Assembly (NCBI GenBank): GCA_004802705.1
Contig: SGPL01000010.1
Location: forward strand, 79,005 to 143,004
Length of the DNA stretch: 64,000 bases
From: Bondarzewia mesenterica
Lineage: Eukaryota; Basidiomycota; Agaricomycetes; Russulales; Bondarzewiaceae
Direction of reading: 5' to 3'
Shown here: positions 1-13,791 of the stretch, piece after piece
How positions within the stretch are numbered: the first letter of the stretch is position 1
Layout of the letters: every line of letters starts with the position of its first letter
The notes under the pieces: generated by a model
The model's input: the letters and a program-made list of their open reading frames with translations, nothing else
The model's database searches: none
What the model was told of the DNA's origin: nothing
Program-made: the position numbers and the translations under genes

Positions 1-281
1 GAACACTTGACACCACTCCATTTCAATGTTCCCGATCTATCTCTGCGTGAGAGCTGCAGGCAATAACTTGATGTCGATGATCGTGAGTATGTGAGACTGT
101 AGGAGCCGGTGTTCTGCCGGTTTCAGGAGACGTACCCTTTTTCAGTTACTTCCATCGCCGTATTCTCTTCGAACCAAATAGGTCGACATTTATCCAGATA
201 TCCCAAGCATGCACTAAGCTGGCATCTTGTCCCGCCAACGTACACCGCGGACTCACTGATTTCTGAGTATTGGATAAAGTC

Positions 282-3200
282 ATGTACTTTCCCACTTCTG
301 CAGCTCGGCAGCTCAGCACAGTGCCCGCCCTTCCTAATGCCGCCACGGAACCGGTCATATGTCTTTGCCCAAGCACGCGCAAATCGTTATTCTGCGCATT
401 GACGAGGAATGGTATCGCCCTATGGCGCGTTCGGGTGAGTGGGAGGTGCTCATCGATGCATCAGTAGACAGAATGCGTCTGACTCCGCAATAGCCGTCTG
501 CAATGTTGTCGTATCTATCAAGGACAACGACATCGCTAGCGGAACATGGAGAGAATCGCGCTGTGTATTGGTCTGCAGACGGTATGAGGATAGTCATTCA
601 GGTGCGCTGGATGGAGTGCGGAGCTCCTGCCTACGACGATTACAACTCACGAACCCTGGGAGAGTAGACTACAGGATCGTATCTGGTCCTAGTTGCTGTG
701 CAATACAACCCTGATGAGACGCCGTATGAGGCTCTTGCACCGGGGTCCAGCAAACGTAGCTTCCTACCAGGTCCAGGAGAAGCTCTACCCTTGCAATCAA
801 TCGTTTTGCACTTTGAGGGTGTCATCCGCGTCGAGGGGGGTCTTCTGAGGTACGCGTATGGCTGTCGTCACTGTGATTTTGATTTGCCCATAGTGTCCTA
901 GTGTATCTCCTCGAAAACATTATATCCTATTTTCCACCAAGAGCCCTCCTTCCATTCAACGGATACCCTGGCCTGCATCCCACGATGCCGAACTGTATGA
1001 ACACGGAGGTACCAGGCAATATGGATACGACAGCTGGGTCCTCAATGAGGCCGATTTTCCCTGGCTCGAAGATCCTGATGGTCAGTGTGCAATTCTCCTA
1101 ACCTCACGACTGACTAGTCGAGAATAAAGTTGCATACAGTTATGGTCTGCAGCATATTCTGGTTTCGCGGATCGGACGTCGAGTCTTGGATAACTTCCGA
1201 TGGGCGCGCATATTTTGTTCAGCTCTCTGAGAGCGCGTATTCAGATACCAACACTTCAAACCCGGATGTGGTTGGTGATGACGCTGGGCAAGTAAGTATT
1301 TCCACCTCTTCAAGTGTGTTTCTGAAAGTAAGGGTGTTTTGTCAGTATTCGACGACGAGCGATCGCAAAGGCAAGAGCCGTGCTCACACTTCTCTCGAGA
1401 GCATAACTTCCCAGCCAAGTTCCCAATGGCACGGCACATGCATACATGATGTCGAAGTACCCAGATGGATTCAAAAGCGCCGGCAGGTGGACCCACAGGA
1501 CTCGGAGGCGAATGCTCACGAATACAACCAGCCACGGCGGGCGGTTATAGTTGCTGTGAACAGCAGGTTCTCGCTGATAGCGGTTGGCACACAATGGTGC
1601 GTCCTGTTCCACTGCGCCGTTTATCCCATGTCTGTTGATGTTTGATCAAGCGGAACTGTGGAATATACGACATTCCCGACGCAAGAAGGCGCTCCACCCA
1701 AGCCACAGGTTCTGCAGGTCCCCCGGACATATAGGGGAGGGGGGAGAGGACCTGTCTGCGCCATGGAGTGGAGCTCTGATGGATATGTGTTGGCTGTCGG
1801 CTGGCAGTGCGGGTGGGCGATTTTTAGTGTGTCCGGGCGCTGTTTGGCTTCAGGTTTTGGTCTAGAGGACCAGGTGGATGAGGATAGGTATGACTGTATA
1901 CTCTGAACCTTCAATTTTTTGCTCAACAACATGGTTCGACAGGTTTCAGGACTCGTTTATGTTTGGCATACGCGATCTTGCACGTCCACATAACTCTATT
2001 CTTGCGACGCTAACTCTGAGACATATTATAGTTCTGGGTTCCGGGAAACTTCGAGCTCGTAGTTTTGGCGCAATCCAGTCCCAATAGTAAGTTTGTTAAT
2101 ATTCACCCATTTTTTCCAGCCATTCATTTCAATATATTCGGATCCGTTAGAACCCGAGGGGCAAGTTTTCACCATTCCCTTTGCGAAGAGCGCAACGACA
2201 GGCCTACATGCACCTGTGAGTAGTCTGTTCGGCGAAGACAAGTTGCAAGCAATTACAAACTTTGTGATCGTGATAGGACAACACCGCGTATGCATTTCTT
2301 CAAATGGACGATCGAGTCCTTGTGTATAGGGGCGCAGATCAACCCGACATGAGTGTCATCAATCCCGAGTCTGACGTCTGGCAACATATAAAGGCATGCT
2401 AATTGACACTGTATCAAATTCTCCATTCTAAGTGGCTCTATTCAGATCCCACAAAGTTACCTAGCAGCTAACTGGCCAGTTCGCTACTCATCCATCAGTT
2501 CCGATGGGCGGTTAATCGCCATCGCAGGCCGGCGAGGACTGACGCATTACAGTTCCACGTCAGGTCGATGGAAGCTCTTCCCGGACGAAATGCAAGAACA
2601 GGCTTTCACAGTGAAAGGCGGTTTGCTCTGGTTTCACCACGTCCTCATCGCAACTGTTGAGGTATCCAAGTCATGGCAGGTAATCGATCATGACCATCCC
2701 TTGCTCGACCGTTTTGCAATTGACCATTATTCAAGATTCGGCTATATTCCAGAGACCTTGAATTAAGCAATCAGAACGTTCTATACCGCGAAATGTTGTC
2801 GTCGCCGGTCGTTATTCTATCGTTGGTGGATAACTCTTTGCTCGTGTACACGGCAGACAGTGCACTATCGCATTACCTGATTCTTCCGACGACCGATAGT
2901 ATCGAACTGCATTTCTGTGGAAGTATCACTTTCGACGGCATCATCGCCAACCCAAATGCAGTCAGAGTACTGAGTTGGTTGATCCCAACTGCACAGAAGC
3001 GTATGTAATGCCCATTGTTGAACTTTTCCCATTCGATTTCAACATCATGCAGAGCTCGGCGACCCCGCAGATGATTTGTCAGTAGCGACCGTCTTGATGA
3101 TGGTTGGTGGTCAGTTGGTTCTTCTACGGCCTCGAAAAGTGAGCGCATCTCGCACGTTTACCATTATCTGTTCTCACTCGTATTCGCAGTCGGGTGATCA

Positions 3201-4280
3201 AGAAGTGAGCTATGACATGCAGATATTGGCTGACCGTATCGAATTTTGCTGGATACATCTTCGTGGTATTGGTAGCCTGGAAAACTCTCTGTGGGGCTTT
3301 GATGGGCAAAGTATGCGTGTGTGGCTGAACGCTTTGTCCATCGAGGCGCCTCAGCTTGAAAATTCTTCTAACATACGACAAGAAGTCAAGGAGAGCGTCA
3401 ATATTCCAATAGACTTCTATCCTTTGTGTACGTCCATCATTCAAAGCTCGAAGCTGCGTCTGACGGCATTGTTTGTAGCGGTCCTCATGGATAAGGGTAT
3501 CATCATTGGAGCTGAGCACGAAATCACCACCCGGATGAACTTACCGTTTCTGATGTTCCGGCATGCTACGAGTGTGAGCCTCCTTGTGCTTCACGACAAC
3601 TAGAGACTGTGACGGTTTTTCATTCCAGTCCCACCTTTTCCTTCATCACATCCTACTCTTCCATCTGGCCGCAGATCAGGTCCGAGAAGCGGTATTATTT
3701 GCTTCGCACTATCAGCATCTAGTCTTCTTCGCACATGCGTTGGAGATCCTTCTGCACACTGTCGTCGAGTCGGAGACGACTACCAATGACGAGGGTCAAG
3801 AGGCGCCTGGCGACGTCTTACGGGCTGTTGTGGAGTTTTTAGATCACTTCGACGTTGCATTAGACGTCGTTGTCGGCTGTGCGCGCAAGACCGAGGTGAC
3901 GCGGTGGCCGCGACTATTTGATGTCGTAGGCAACCCAAAGTCTTTGTTTGAAGTACGTACCTTCACTTCTCAATGGCTCAGTTGCCCTCATCTCTTCATA
4001 GACATGCCTTAAATCGCGACGACTCCGTACGGCGGGATCATACCTTCTGGTCCTTCATAGCCTTGAGCAGCTCGAAGCAGGCAACGACGATGCGCTTCGG
4101 CTGCTTCGAAGTGCGGTTGAGGCGAAAGATTGGCAGCTTTGTCGAGAGCTGCTGCGATTCTTCCACTCTATTGACAGTACCGGAGATGCACTGAGGGAGG
4201 CGCTGGCGCAACCCTTTATGTTGGACAAGCCTGAAACATGGAAGAGTGCGACTATCACGAATGATGAATTTCACCCTTGA
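282..4280 (+). CDS. RIC1: RIC1 homologue, Rab6-GEF complex subunit
   Basis: RIC1 pairs with RGP1 to activate Rab6/Ypt6 at the Golgi for endosome-to-Golgi retrieval. The chosen ATG gives MYFPTSAARQL, like the MYF start of the family. The first intron (gtgagt after ALWRVR, acceptor before PSAMLSYL) leads into the expected N-terminal WD40-like part, and another hallmark is WSSDGYVLAVGWQCGWAIFS near 1760-1830. The conserved C-terminal Ric1 domain is clear at about 3680-4280, with RKTEVTRWPRLFDVVGNPKS followed by a segment reading LRTAGSYLLVLHSLE and WQLCRELLRFFHSID. The stop follows NDEFHP. The gene is cut by many short introns, so the intermediate exon borders are approximate, but frame and homology run from end to end. 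Nothing suggests truncation. The annotation rests on strong motif recognition of the family; the exact mRNA is inferred. Confidence 0.93.
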
Positions 4281-4760
4281 CTTGGTTTCCTGTACTACGT
4301 ATCTAGTGGACCTGTATACTGTATTTATGTATCATTCTTTCTTCAATTCTTACTAGACCTTTCATTCTTTTGGAAGTAAGGGCATTTGCTAATACTCCCT
4401 GCCTTTACTGAGACATTCAGTGTAATGTAAGGAGACACCTTACCATGAATTGATACAGCAGTCAGGTCTAGTCAAGTCATGATTATTCTGGCAAATCAGC
4501 CTGAGTTTATTATTTCGTGAGCATGCGATCGCCGGTCGGACCTATCGAACCACCCGTGGTGTCATACATTTGATTAATCCTCAGGCAGTGCGGCCTGTGG
4601 TGATAAGTAGAGGACGATAAGTGTGGTGATGGATTGGGGGCCGGCGCCCGGATCCCTCTGAGTTCAATCGATATCAGCGTCCCGCCAGACCACAAACTAA
4701 AGCCCGCCAACTGCCCGCTGAGTTACCGTGCTCCAACTTTCTTGAATAGCGTAGATTTTA
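4281..4760. other. Intergenic, RIC1 3' side and promoter of next gene
   Basis: No coding exon, RNA gene or repeat is visible here. The first part is AT-rich, as expected for a fungal 3' UTR, and the rest should hold the promoter of the oxygenase gene. Confidence 0.5.
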
Positions 4761-6326
4761 TGTCTTCATCAAGGTTATTCATTCGTACAGTGGCTACAGT
4801 GACGCGTTCAATGGAGCCGGTCAATTTCACGCCTGAGGGGGCAGTTACAATTTCTTTCAAAACACTTGTTTCTGCGCCATTGTCTCTGACGACGTCGATC
4901 GGTAAGTGGAACATGCGCACAATATCAGTTGGCAGGTATCGAACATTGCCGTCGCAGAAAAGGCTTTTGGGTCACAACCAGGTTCCTTGGGCATCGTCAT
5001 CGTCAGGGATCTTCCGCCTGCGTACCCCAGCCTGAGGGAGAAGCTTATGAAATTGGCATATTCCTTTGCTCATCTGGGTGAGCCTACGAGGGAAAAGTAT
5101 GCCGATATGAAAAGCAGATATAGGTTTGAACTTTCGTCAGGCTGAGTTCAATCCGATTGCTAAAAGCCTTTCCCTTCTAGCTTCGGCTGGTCTCATGGAA
5201 AGGTTCGCGTCAATTTGGATATCTTATTCTTTACGTATGCTGAACGTTTGTCTTAGGAGATTATGAATGGAAAACCTGGTTTGTTCAACCTGGTTGAATT
5301 TTTGGGGGCTGGATGCTGATTACAACTCGGTTTATCAGACACTCTGAAAGGCTCGTACTACGCAAACCCTGTGGTAGATAAGCCATCCGTGTCCGCTGCT
5401 TTGCAGAATGCATATCCTGAATATTACGGTGCTAATGTGTGTATGTAACTATCCCGGTTTTGTTCTGGAACATAGAATATCACTGAAATCTGCATGTACT
5501 AGGGCCGGAAAATGAGAATGGTGTCGAAGACTTCGAAGCGGTATTCAAAGACCTTGGAAGGTATATTCAAGCCAGATAAAATTCGAATTTCCACTGGAAT
5601 GACCCACATAGATTTGTGTTTGACGTCGGTTGCAAGCTCGCAGCAGCCTGTCAACCATTTGGTATGTCGCTTCTTCCATATGCGAGAAAATATATTGATC
5701 ACTGGAACTCCTCAGCTTCGCCTTACATGACGGATTCTTCTCTTTCCTTGGCGAAACTTATTGGTTCCTCTCAGACCACGAAAGCTCGCCTCTTGCATTA
5801 TTTCCCTCCGTCTGCAGAAAACCCTCTTCCCCGAGATAGCGAACCGATCGATAGTTGGTGCGGGTTCCATTTGGATCACTCCTTACTGACAGGATTGTGC
5901 TCGGTAACAATGCTCTAATGCTCTTGTCCACCTATCGTTCCAGTCTGATCTATTTCCCCTCTGAAGGCCATGTATCTCAAACAGGACCCAGGTGTTATTG
6001 CCCCCACAGTCGTATCGTCGCCCTCTCCTACTTCGGGGCTGTACATCCGTAGTCGTGGCGGTGATCTTACGAAAGTTTCTATCCCTCCTGACTGTCTCGC
6101 TTTTCAGACAGGCGAGGCGTTGGAACTCGCAACCGCTGGAAGACTTCGTGCGACCCCACACTGCGTTCGTGTGGGAGCCGGGCAAGACGCAGAGAAGGTC
6201 TCGAGAGAGACCTTCGCCTTGTTCATGCAGCCTGACGTAGATCAGCAGATCAGCGCTGGAGAAACGTTTGGCCAGTTCAGCAAACGTGTATTTGACGAAC
6301 ATTATAAAGAGGATGATGTACAGTGA
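4761..6326 (+). CDS. 2-oxoglutarate/Fe(II)-dependent oxygenase (isopenicillin-N-synthase-like)
   Basis: This is a clavaminate/isopenicillin-N-synthase-like dioxygenase of a type common in basidiomycetes; its substrate is unknown. The iron site is visible as HLDHS (HxD) near 5872-5883, the distal His in TPHCVRVG near 6160, and the 2-oxoglutarate-binding Arg just downstream in VSRETFALFMQP. Upstream are YSFGWSHGKEIMNGKPDTLK and KGSYYANPVV, typical of the family. Intron 1 (4902-4957) joins LTTSI to EKAFGSQPGSLG in frame. Two ATGs are possible: 4761 (MSSSRLFIRTVATVTRS, Arg/Ser-rich and acid-free, so possibly a mitochondrial presequence) and 4812 (MEPVNF), which would be cytosolic. I give the longer form. 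The stop follows KEDDVQ. The catalytic residues look intact. Confidence 0.85.
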
Positions 6327-6509
6327 AGTAAGGCAATCCTGTTATAGAATCAGGTTATAGACCAGGGATGCTAACCGATAGCTTTATACATTGTAGATGT
6401 ACAATATATAGCCAAGAACTAGCTACGATAAAACATAATTCTATAACACGGCTGTGCTTGTCAGAAATATTGAATCGCTTCTGAGGTGTGATTAGGCTTC
6501 TAATGAGAA

Positions 6510-9500
6510 TTAACTAGTCGAAACGGATGAAACAGAACGAGAGCGACGATGACTCGAAGCTGTTAAAACATCAGGGAGAACGGACAGCATGGCTGCGGTG
6601 AGACTGCTGCGCTTCGTGGTCAACATCCTGTCCCTGCCTTCGCTATTCCTGGATGAACTGACCGAAGATCGTGGATCCTCCTGATCCGAGATGACGCTCC
6701 AGTCTTCGCTTGGAGCACCACCCCCGGAGCTGTCTCCAGAACGGGTTTCTGGTCGACTGGGGAGAGAGGAAAGTGACTTGTCGTGCTCTCGAATGGCACT
6801 ATCTTCGATATCAGTACCCTCGTTATCTCGAGGTGTATGTCGGACGAGCGAGCGGGCGTAGTCCAAATCACGGTAGATGGCTTCTATGGCAGTAGTGACT
6901 CCGTTTTCCTGCGAAGATGTCAGAAGACGACTTTTGGTCTTAAAAAACCGTGTTACTTACTGAACGAATTTGCTCCCCAACCAGTTTAGCCCTAGCAATT
7001 TGCTTCACATCCGTCGTGGCAGTAATGAGGGCTTGGGCCAGGTTGTCGACTGTTAGCTTACGGACGCCAGTCCCGACACCCAACGCTTCGACGCGGTCTG
7101 CCCAGAAGAACTGGTCACCAAAAAACGGCCTGATGATTGTGGGTATCCCAGCTGGAAAAAAAATTGACGTTAATTCTACTTGTTAATCGAAGAAGAATAG
7201 TACGAACCGCGTAAGCTCGCGCCTGTGGTTCCAGCCCCACCGTGATGACACGCAGCATCAATGCGTTTGAAAAGCCAGTCATGAGGAACCGAGGCAAGAG
7301 GATAGATCGATTTGGGTAAGGGTTCCTCAGGCTCGGCAACTTCTGCCACGTTCTTAGTCAATCTGTCAGACCAGCCCTTGGATAGGATTGCATGTACACC
7401 GCTCTGCACGATCGCATCAATGACACAGCGCGTCATCACCTTGGGATCGGAGACCACGATGCTACCGAAACCTATGTAGACGACTTTCTTCCCTGAACTA
7501 TGAGTAGAGTCTATGAATTCCACGAGTTCAGGAGGTGGCGTCCACTTCTTTGCGCCAACATTCGCATCATCAAGGAACCAGTACCCTTGATAGACACTGT
7601 ATCAGACGTCAATCTGCACAAGCATGGAAATGACACCAACCGGTAACCCGAATCCATTCAGGCCAGTCTAGAGGTGGAGGTACCACAATTGGACTGAAGT
7701 TATATAGGAAAGGGATCTTGTGAGGTTCCATCTTGTCTAATGATGTGCTTGGGAGACCAAGGATGTTTCGCCGCCAACGATTAATTTGACCCGCAGTACC
7801 TCTCCAGAACACTTGGTCGAACACAACGTAGGTCTGCATGAACTCAGAAATCGATGAAGATCTATGGAAGGAAGACGTAGTCATACTGACCATGTAATTA
7901 TAACTACCTCCCATCTTTCTGTCCGGAACGGCAAACGCGTGTGGATAAGCTCTGGGGTGTGGTCATCAGATCAGAGGAGATGAAGACATGGAGGCAGTTG
8001 CAAACCTTGTTCGAGACCAAGTCATAGTAAATGCCCTGAAGTATGGAATGCGCAAAGCCTCCGCGATGTGATAGCCTGCCATGGCGCTAGGGCACTCCAC
8101 AAGAATATCGGTATTCTGACAAGCTTCCCAAGCCGTCTTTAGGAGATCGTCAATCCATCCACGGAACTGGGTACAGAGTTAAATTGTAATCGTCTGGGTG
8201 ATGACCAGCTAGAACTCACCTTCTGCATGCCTTCCCTGAGGAAAGACACCGTGAAGGTACCGTTCTCGACGCAGATGCGCATCAGTTCCGCTGGATCTCC
8301 ACCAACATATGCAAACTCGATGCCGTACTGCCAACAACTTAATACGCGTAGAATAGCACTGAAACTACGACTCACCGATTCAATCCAACTCTGGAATTCT
8401 CCATGAGTCGCAATCTTGACATGATGCCCGTCTGCCATAAGACCTTTGGCTATCGAGATGTAGGGTTGAACGTCACCACGCGATCCGATCGTCAAAAAAA
8501 GTGAAGCGAAGAGGTTCTTTAGGTTTGAACGTCAAAAATGTCGACGAGGTGGACGTGAACATGACAGCAGGAAGTGAACCGCTCATGGTCTCAGGTGCAT
8601 GCATAGGATCCACATCGTCTTTAAATGGCGTATTCGATCCATATTCCTCGAGGGTGAGAGCGTCGCGTTGACCTTGGCTACGAGCAGTCGGCTCACGCCC
8701 TCGGACATCTTCGATCTGGCGATCAAGAAGATGGACAAATGCGGCTCGACGGTCCTGTTGACCAAACTCAAAGAAGAGCTCTTCGTGACCCTTGATAATC
8801 ACGACAAGTCCGTAATGCCCAAAGCGGAAGGCTTTCGAAGTTTCTGTTGCCAGTATATCTCGGATAGGGAGCATCAACTGTGCCTCTTGTCAGAAGAGGA
8901 GTAATCAAGCTATAGACAACGATCTTACCCGAGTCTTGGAGGCAAGAGGATTACTATTCTTGAAGCACAGGTAGTTGGTGGATATATAGAATCGGCCAAA
9001 CACCGGCAATAGGCGAAAAATATGGCCCGGGAAGTCTGTATCTCCATACATGAACAAGTTCAAGCTCAGAAAAGGATGGGATACATACACCCCAGTAGAG
9101 CTTCTTTCTCATCGAATGCAAACGCTACCTTGAACTTCTCAGACGTTTCCGCGTCCACAGCGTTATCCGGTGATTCTAGTATACTAAAGCCAAGTTCGCC
9201 CGGTGCATTGCTTACTCCACTGCCAGAAGATGTGGTGGACGAATAAACTTCTGTTATACCATTGCCATCCACCGGTAAAGTATCCGCATGCGCGATGCCT
9301 GTCCCACCACCGAATGGGAAAACTCTGCGGGAAGGCATCTTCAGCCACGACGGTACAGGAACGTTCCAACTCGATGACGAAGGCTCGCGCACAGGGGGGA
9401 GATAGAGCTCATTGGCCGACGTTAAAGGTGGGTATGTGTGGCCAGCTTGGGAGGGTGTTGGAGTGAGGCTTCCCGGGCTATGTGTAGCTTGGTCGTGGAT

Positions 9501-11918
9501 GGAGGAGTTGGTAGAAGAGGAGGTGGAGGGAAGAGGCGGCGACTCTGAAAGGGGCGAAGTGGTGATGGGTATGAATGATGAACTATTTCTTTTCTGAACG
9601 TAAGTGAAGCCTTCGCCATTGTCCAGATGATCCGGGGCACTCGTCGAGCGGCCGATGGGTAACGAATCTTGGAAAGGTCGCAGTAGTGATGACAATCTGA
9701 ACGTGCTGTTCGCTTTGGGCAACTGCTCAACGGCGCTAAGTGTGCGCTCCTCTCCAACGCGGGGCATGGTCGCTGAGCGAGGAACTGTGGTATCTATAAG
9801 CTGCTCAGGTGTAGGTACCTCTGAACCATGTGGCGAGAAGCGGCGGGCTTTGGCTACAGCATCGCGAATCTGTTCTAGGGCAGCAGGCAGGTCGTGAAAA
9901 TATGCAAAAAAATAGGAATCCACGGAGAGGTCCTCGCTGCCATCAACGACTTTCACCTCAATCGTCTCGCTGAAGTCCATGGCAGGGGATTTGTCGACAT
10001 CGATAATTGTTGAGTATGGTATGGCAATCTAATATTTTGTCAGTCAGCACTTGAATGACGAATTGTGCACCGACCTTCACAGTATCTCCCATGTTCTGTG
10101 CCTTGAATATGACCTTACGAATAGCTTTGACCCATTCATCGCGACTTGGAAGAGAATCGGCGGATAAAAGAATAGTCTTGGCATTCGTTCGAATGCGAAT
10201 ATCCTTTTCATTGGCATGCTCGCAGGATATTGCATACCGTAAATCAACGACGCCGTGAGGAAAATATGGGTCCTAGTGGATCATAGTCGATAACGCGTTA
10301 GAATTTCGAGAGGAAGATAAGACTTACAGACGATGACTGGTACCAAGAGAGTACGTCATTCTTCAAAACGAACCAGTGCTTAATCCAGCGCTTCGTGCGC
10401 GGCGCTTTCTTGTAAAGGGATCCGGATTTCAACACTTGGTCCTGACATAAACTGATTTAGCGGGCAGACTATCCATGGTATAAAATATAAAATGTACCTC
10501 TCTCGAAGGCATGTGAGCGAAGAAGCACAGATATGAGTTTGTCAGAAATATATGTCCTTGTAGGACTATCAAGCAAATGGTAAGAGGCCATTCCCGATGT
10601 CTGTAATGTTGACTCACGGATGGACCTCATCAACCAACAGGGCATTTCTGGTTGAAAATGAGATCATTGATGTGTCCATAGAGGAAGAATGCGAGATATA
10701 CTTGCCGGCAATGACTTCCGTGATGCCGCTCAATTCGAAAACATCTGCCAACTTCGCAGCCAGACTGGCTCTGCGGTCGAGTTTGATAGTCTTGACCGTT
10801 CCCGAACTTGGTTTACGGCCATGGCGGATTCGCGAGCTGTCGGATCCTATTGCGCCCTCCAGGACGGGAGTCAAAACAGATTGTGGACCTTCCTTCCGTC
10901 GATGTCCCACTGGACTAGATGTTCCAGACGAAGATACCTCGAAGTCCTCATCTATCTCTTCATCAGATAGTTCGGAGCCCTTACTTGCGCCTACACTTCC
11001 AGCTATGTCCTGTTGATCATCCGAATGACTGCTGATAGTCGATAGTTGGGATTGTGACTCAGCCCGACGAGACAGCGCCACTGGTCGATATATAGTGTGT
11101 ATAGAGGACGCCATGGGCTGATCTAGAAGATATTGTCAACCACATTGGACCGAATATTTGGATAGCTGAATGCATGGCTCACCCCGCTTCACGTCCTCAT
11201 CACTGTCTGACTCCACAGGACTCAGGTCTTGATGAATAATATCGTCGTCGTTGTCGGGGTCCTCCTCCCAAGGAAGCGCTTGTAGCGCTTGTATAAGAGT
11301 TTGAGTACCAGCGCGCATCTAATGAGTGTACGTCAGAAGTACCCCGGCAACGATATGTAGTATGAGCACGCACAGAACCACCCCCACGGAATGCCTGGAG
11401 AGACGGCCTGGGGGGATTCTGAGATGGAGAAGGTGGTCTGATAAACGGGGATTCGTCATTCGCCTCTGAAGGTACATCGGCGGATGTCGAGCGAGGCGAT
11501 CCTGGGTGAGACCTTAGCGAACTATGTCTAACGAACCCGCTGTTCTCTACGGTCATGATCAAAGCTTCATCCAAGTAAAGCGAAGGGCGCCGCAAAGTTG
11601 ACACTTACCGTCGCCGCTGCCTATATCGCTCGGGTTCTGCTTGTCTTTACTCCTACGAGTGAGAGAAAACATCCGCCTGGGACCAGTGGGTGACTTTGGC
11701 CTAGATGCGCGTTGAGACTTGATCTCTGCAGATTTACTCCCGCCAAATCCCGTCTTGCCAATTACGCGGCGAACTGCTTCCTTGGGCGAAGAGCTGCCGC
11801 TCGACCTCTCAGGTGCCTCAGCTTCATCGACGGCAGTCCTGTCGGGTACTGAAGAACTTAGATTTGGGACACTGGAGGTTTTCGGCGTGAAGAGTTGAGA
11901 TTTGGACAGTCTAGACAT
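6510..11918 (-). CDS. ATG26: Sterol 3-beta-glucosyltransferase (GRAM-PH-GRAM-GT)
   Basis: The enzyme transfers glucose from UDP-glucose to membrane sterols; in some fungi it is needed for pexophagy. Reading from the ATG at 11918, a Ser-rich disordered N-terminus is followed by a GRAM domain (about 10500-10780), a PH domain (about 10080-10450, [20 protein letters not shown]), a Ser/Pro-rich linker, a second GRAM domain (about 8700-9130), the glycosyltransferase N-half ([18 protein letters not shown], about 8400-8490) and the UDP-sugar-binding C-half with [19 protein letters not shown] and [19 protein letters not shown] (about 7000-7260). The last exon is a Ser-rich tail ending VSTS. Domain order and length fit ATG26. 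All catalytic-half motifs are present, so the gene looks functional. It is divergent from the SUR7-like gene. Only some exon borders were checked base by base. Confidence 0.94.
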
Positions 11919-12608
11919 GGGAGCACGCGCACGCCGTCAAGGATAAGGATTGTATATAAGGGGGCGTGGCCACAAGTAGGTAGTGGATGAGTTTGAAGCT
12001 GAGTGTGGGAAATTCGGATTCGGCATACTTTTACGTCAAGAAGATGACTTTGTCTTTGGTGCGGGCCGTCTGTCACCACCACTTACTTACATCCAACATG
12101 GCACGTGCATTTTTGACCCGATTTCTTATCTATCTGGTAAAAATGCTTCTTTTGATGAGACGCAACTTTTTGCTACACGGATTGTCGAAATTCTCAAAAC
12201 TGACGAGGACATCATTTTTTTTTCGGCCGCCCAAATTGGCCATGCACTGTGAATATACCAGATATGGTATATAAGCGCTGGTACAAATGTTACCAATTGG
12301 GGTCAAATAGGCCCATCATCGTGGCGAAACGTGTTTCTGCATGATTTTGCCTTCATTCGAGCCGATTCCCGACCCCAAAACCCTTTATTTGCGGGATGAA
12401 AAACATTTTGTCCACAGCCAGTTTGGCCAATGTCCAAAAGTGGTGGTGACTAAGTAGCCGGCACCATAAGCTGTCATCGGAGTCGGTTTGAATTTTGCGG
12501 GGTGGTTGAGGGCTGTTCGTTGCGTAGACATCGCGTTCACTGTTCTTGATACCAGGACGTTGGAGGTCCTCCCTTCTTCGTTTCTCTTCGCAATCCATCG
12601 GTCTTCGA
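11919..12608. promoter_or_regulatory. Divergent intergenic region ATG26 / SUR7-like
   Basis: This 690-bp stretch separates two genes transcribed outward. A TATATA-containing element lies about 30 bp upstream of the ATG26 start (near 11952-11960) and a TATATAAG at 12268-12275 faces the + strand gene. No coding exon with homology was recognised. Confidence 0.45.
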
Positions 12609-13753
12609 TATGCGAGGTGAACTATGTATCGGCTCTGCCTCTATCCTTTCGTAAGTTGCACGGGTTTGGCCAATGTTCATGTCGCACTGATCCTCCCGAA
12701 CGAAGCCTCGCAGCACTTCTCATACTCATATTCGTGCATGTGCGTCCCTTTCTTGTCTACACCACATACGAACGGCTGTGTGATCTCGTCTTAGGTGGGG
12801 CAGACAAACACATCGTCGGTCCCTAGACGAATAGCCATGGTATGTCCCAATTCGCTTCCGACTGTTCGTGTTAGATTTACATTACCTCAGGCAAAGCTTA
12901 ATGTTTCACTTTACGGGTGCGTCTACATCTATCTGATATATCTGTCACAATTTCTTCACATCCCAAAAACAGCGAAGGTCTAACAGTCGGCCTCGGTGAT
13001 ACCATCAATGGCCTGTACACGACGAATGCGTCTGCACCGCTTCAGGAAGGCGCAGGACTACGACAACTGTACGAATTTGGTCTATATTCGTACTGCGCAT
13101 ACACAGCAGATGCCAATGGTACATGTACCAACCACACTATTGCGCGAGGATACAAACCCTATGACGCCATCACGTCCGACATGATTGCCAACTACTCACA
13201 GCTCACCAACTTCATCATCCAAGGAACAACGTTCAAAAACTCAAACACCTTGGCTAGCCATTCAGCATCTGCTAATTATTGTTTGCTCGTGGGAACAATA
13301 TGCGTGGGCGTGGCGCTTTTAACGTTCGTTCTCAATTGGGATCTTCGCCATGTCGTTAACAATCTATTTGACGCGTCGGTTCTATCTTTTGCTAGTGGAA
13401 TAATCAAGCACACCGTTGCATTCTTTATATCCGCGTTCGCGGCCTTTGCCGGCACTATGTTGGTCCTCACAGGCAGTGCACTCTGGACTTCCGTGATTAG
13501 CAGATCAGAGGATATTAATTCGATCATTATTGGCGAGCCAACAGCCGTCCCTCTTGGTATCATTGTATCCAGTGGGACTGGCGTGTATCTCTCGTGGGCA
13601 GCCTTTGCCTGCTCTTTCGTATCTCTGATACCTTACGCCATAAGGTACAACTCTCATCGCTATTCCAAGTTAGCACTGTCTGACGTCGTCCGTATCACAG
13701 CTCCTGCAGTTACCGTGGTTGAGTTGATGGCACGTGGATGCCAGTCACCCTAA
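12609..13753 (+). CDS. SUR7/PalI-family tetraspan membrane protein
   Basis: SUR7/PalI proteins are four-span plasma-membrane proteins of eisosomes or of ambient-pH signalling; which role applies here cannot be told. The assembled N-terminus MRGELCIGSASILSLAALL is a first membrane span, built from two short exons. It is followed by VGQTNTSSVPRR, AKLNVSLYG and then the long last exon. The outer loop contains LYEFGLYSYCAY and a second Cys in NGTC, resembling the paired-Cys signature of the claudin-like superfamily, plus several N-glycosylation sequons (NGT, NHT, NYS). Three further hydrophobic spans follow: LLVGTICVGVALLTFVL, the stretch from GIIKHTVAFF to TGSALW, and LGIIVSSGTG to SLIPYAIRY. 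The stop follows GCQSP. The start is supported by frame continuity through five exons. Confidence 0.75.
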
Positions 13754-13791
13754 GACATCTTTCACCGTTTCAGGCACGCTTCTCCATCATT

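Noticed and set aside
8599..8904. 101-codon open frame on + strand
   Set aside because: It lies antisense to the second GRAM exon of ATG26, whose protein sequence is clearly conserved; the + frame has no motif.
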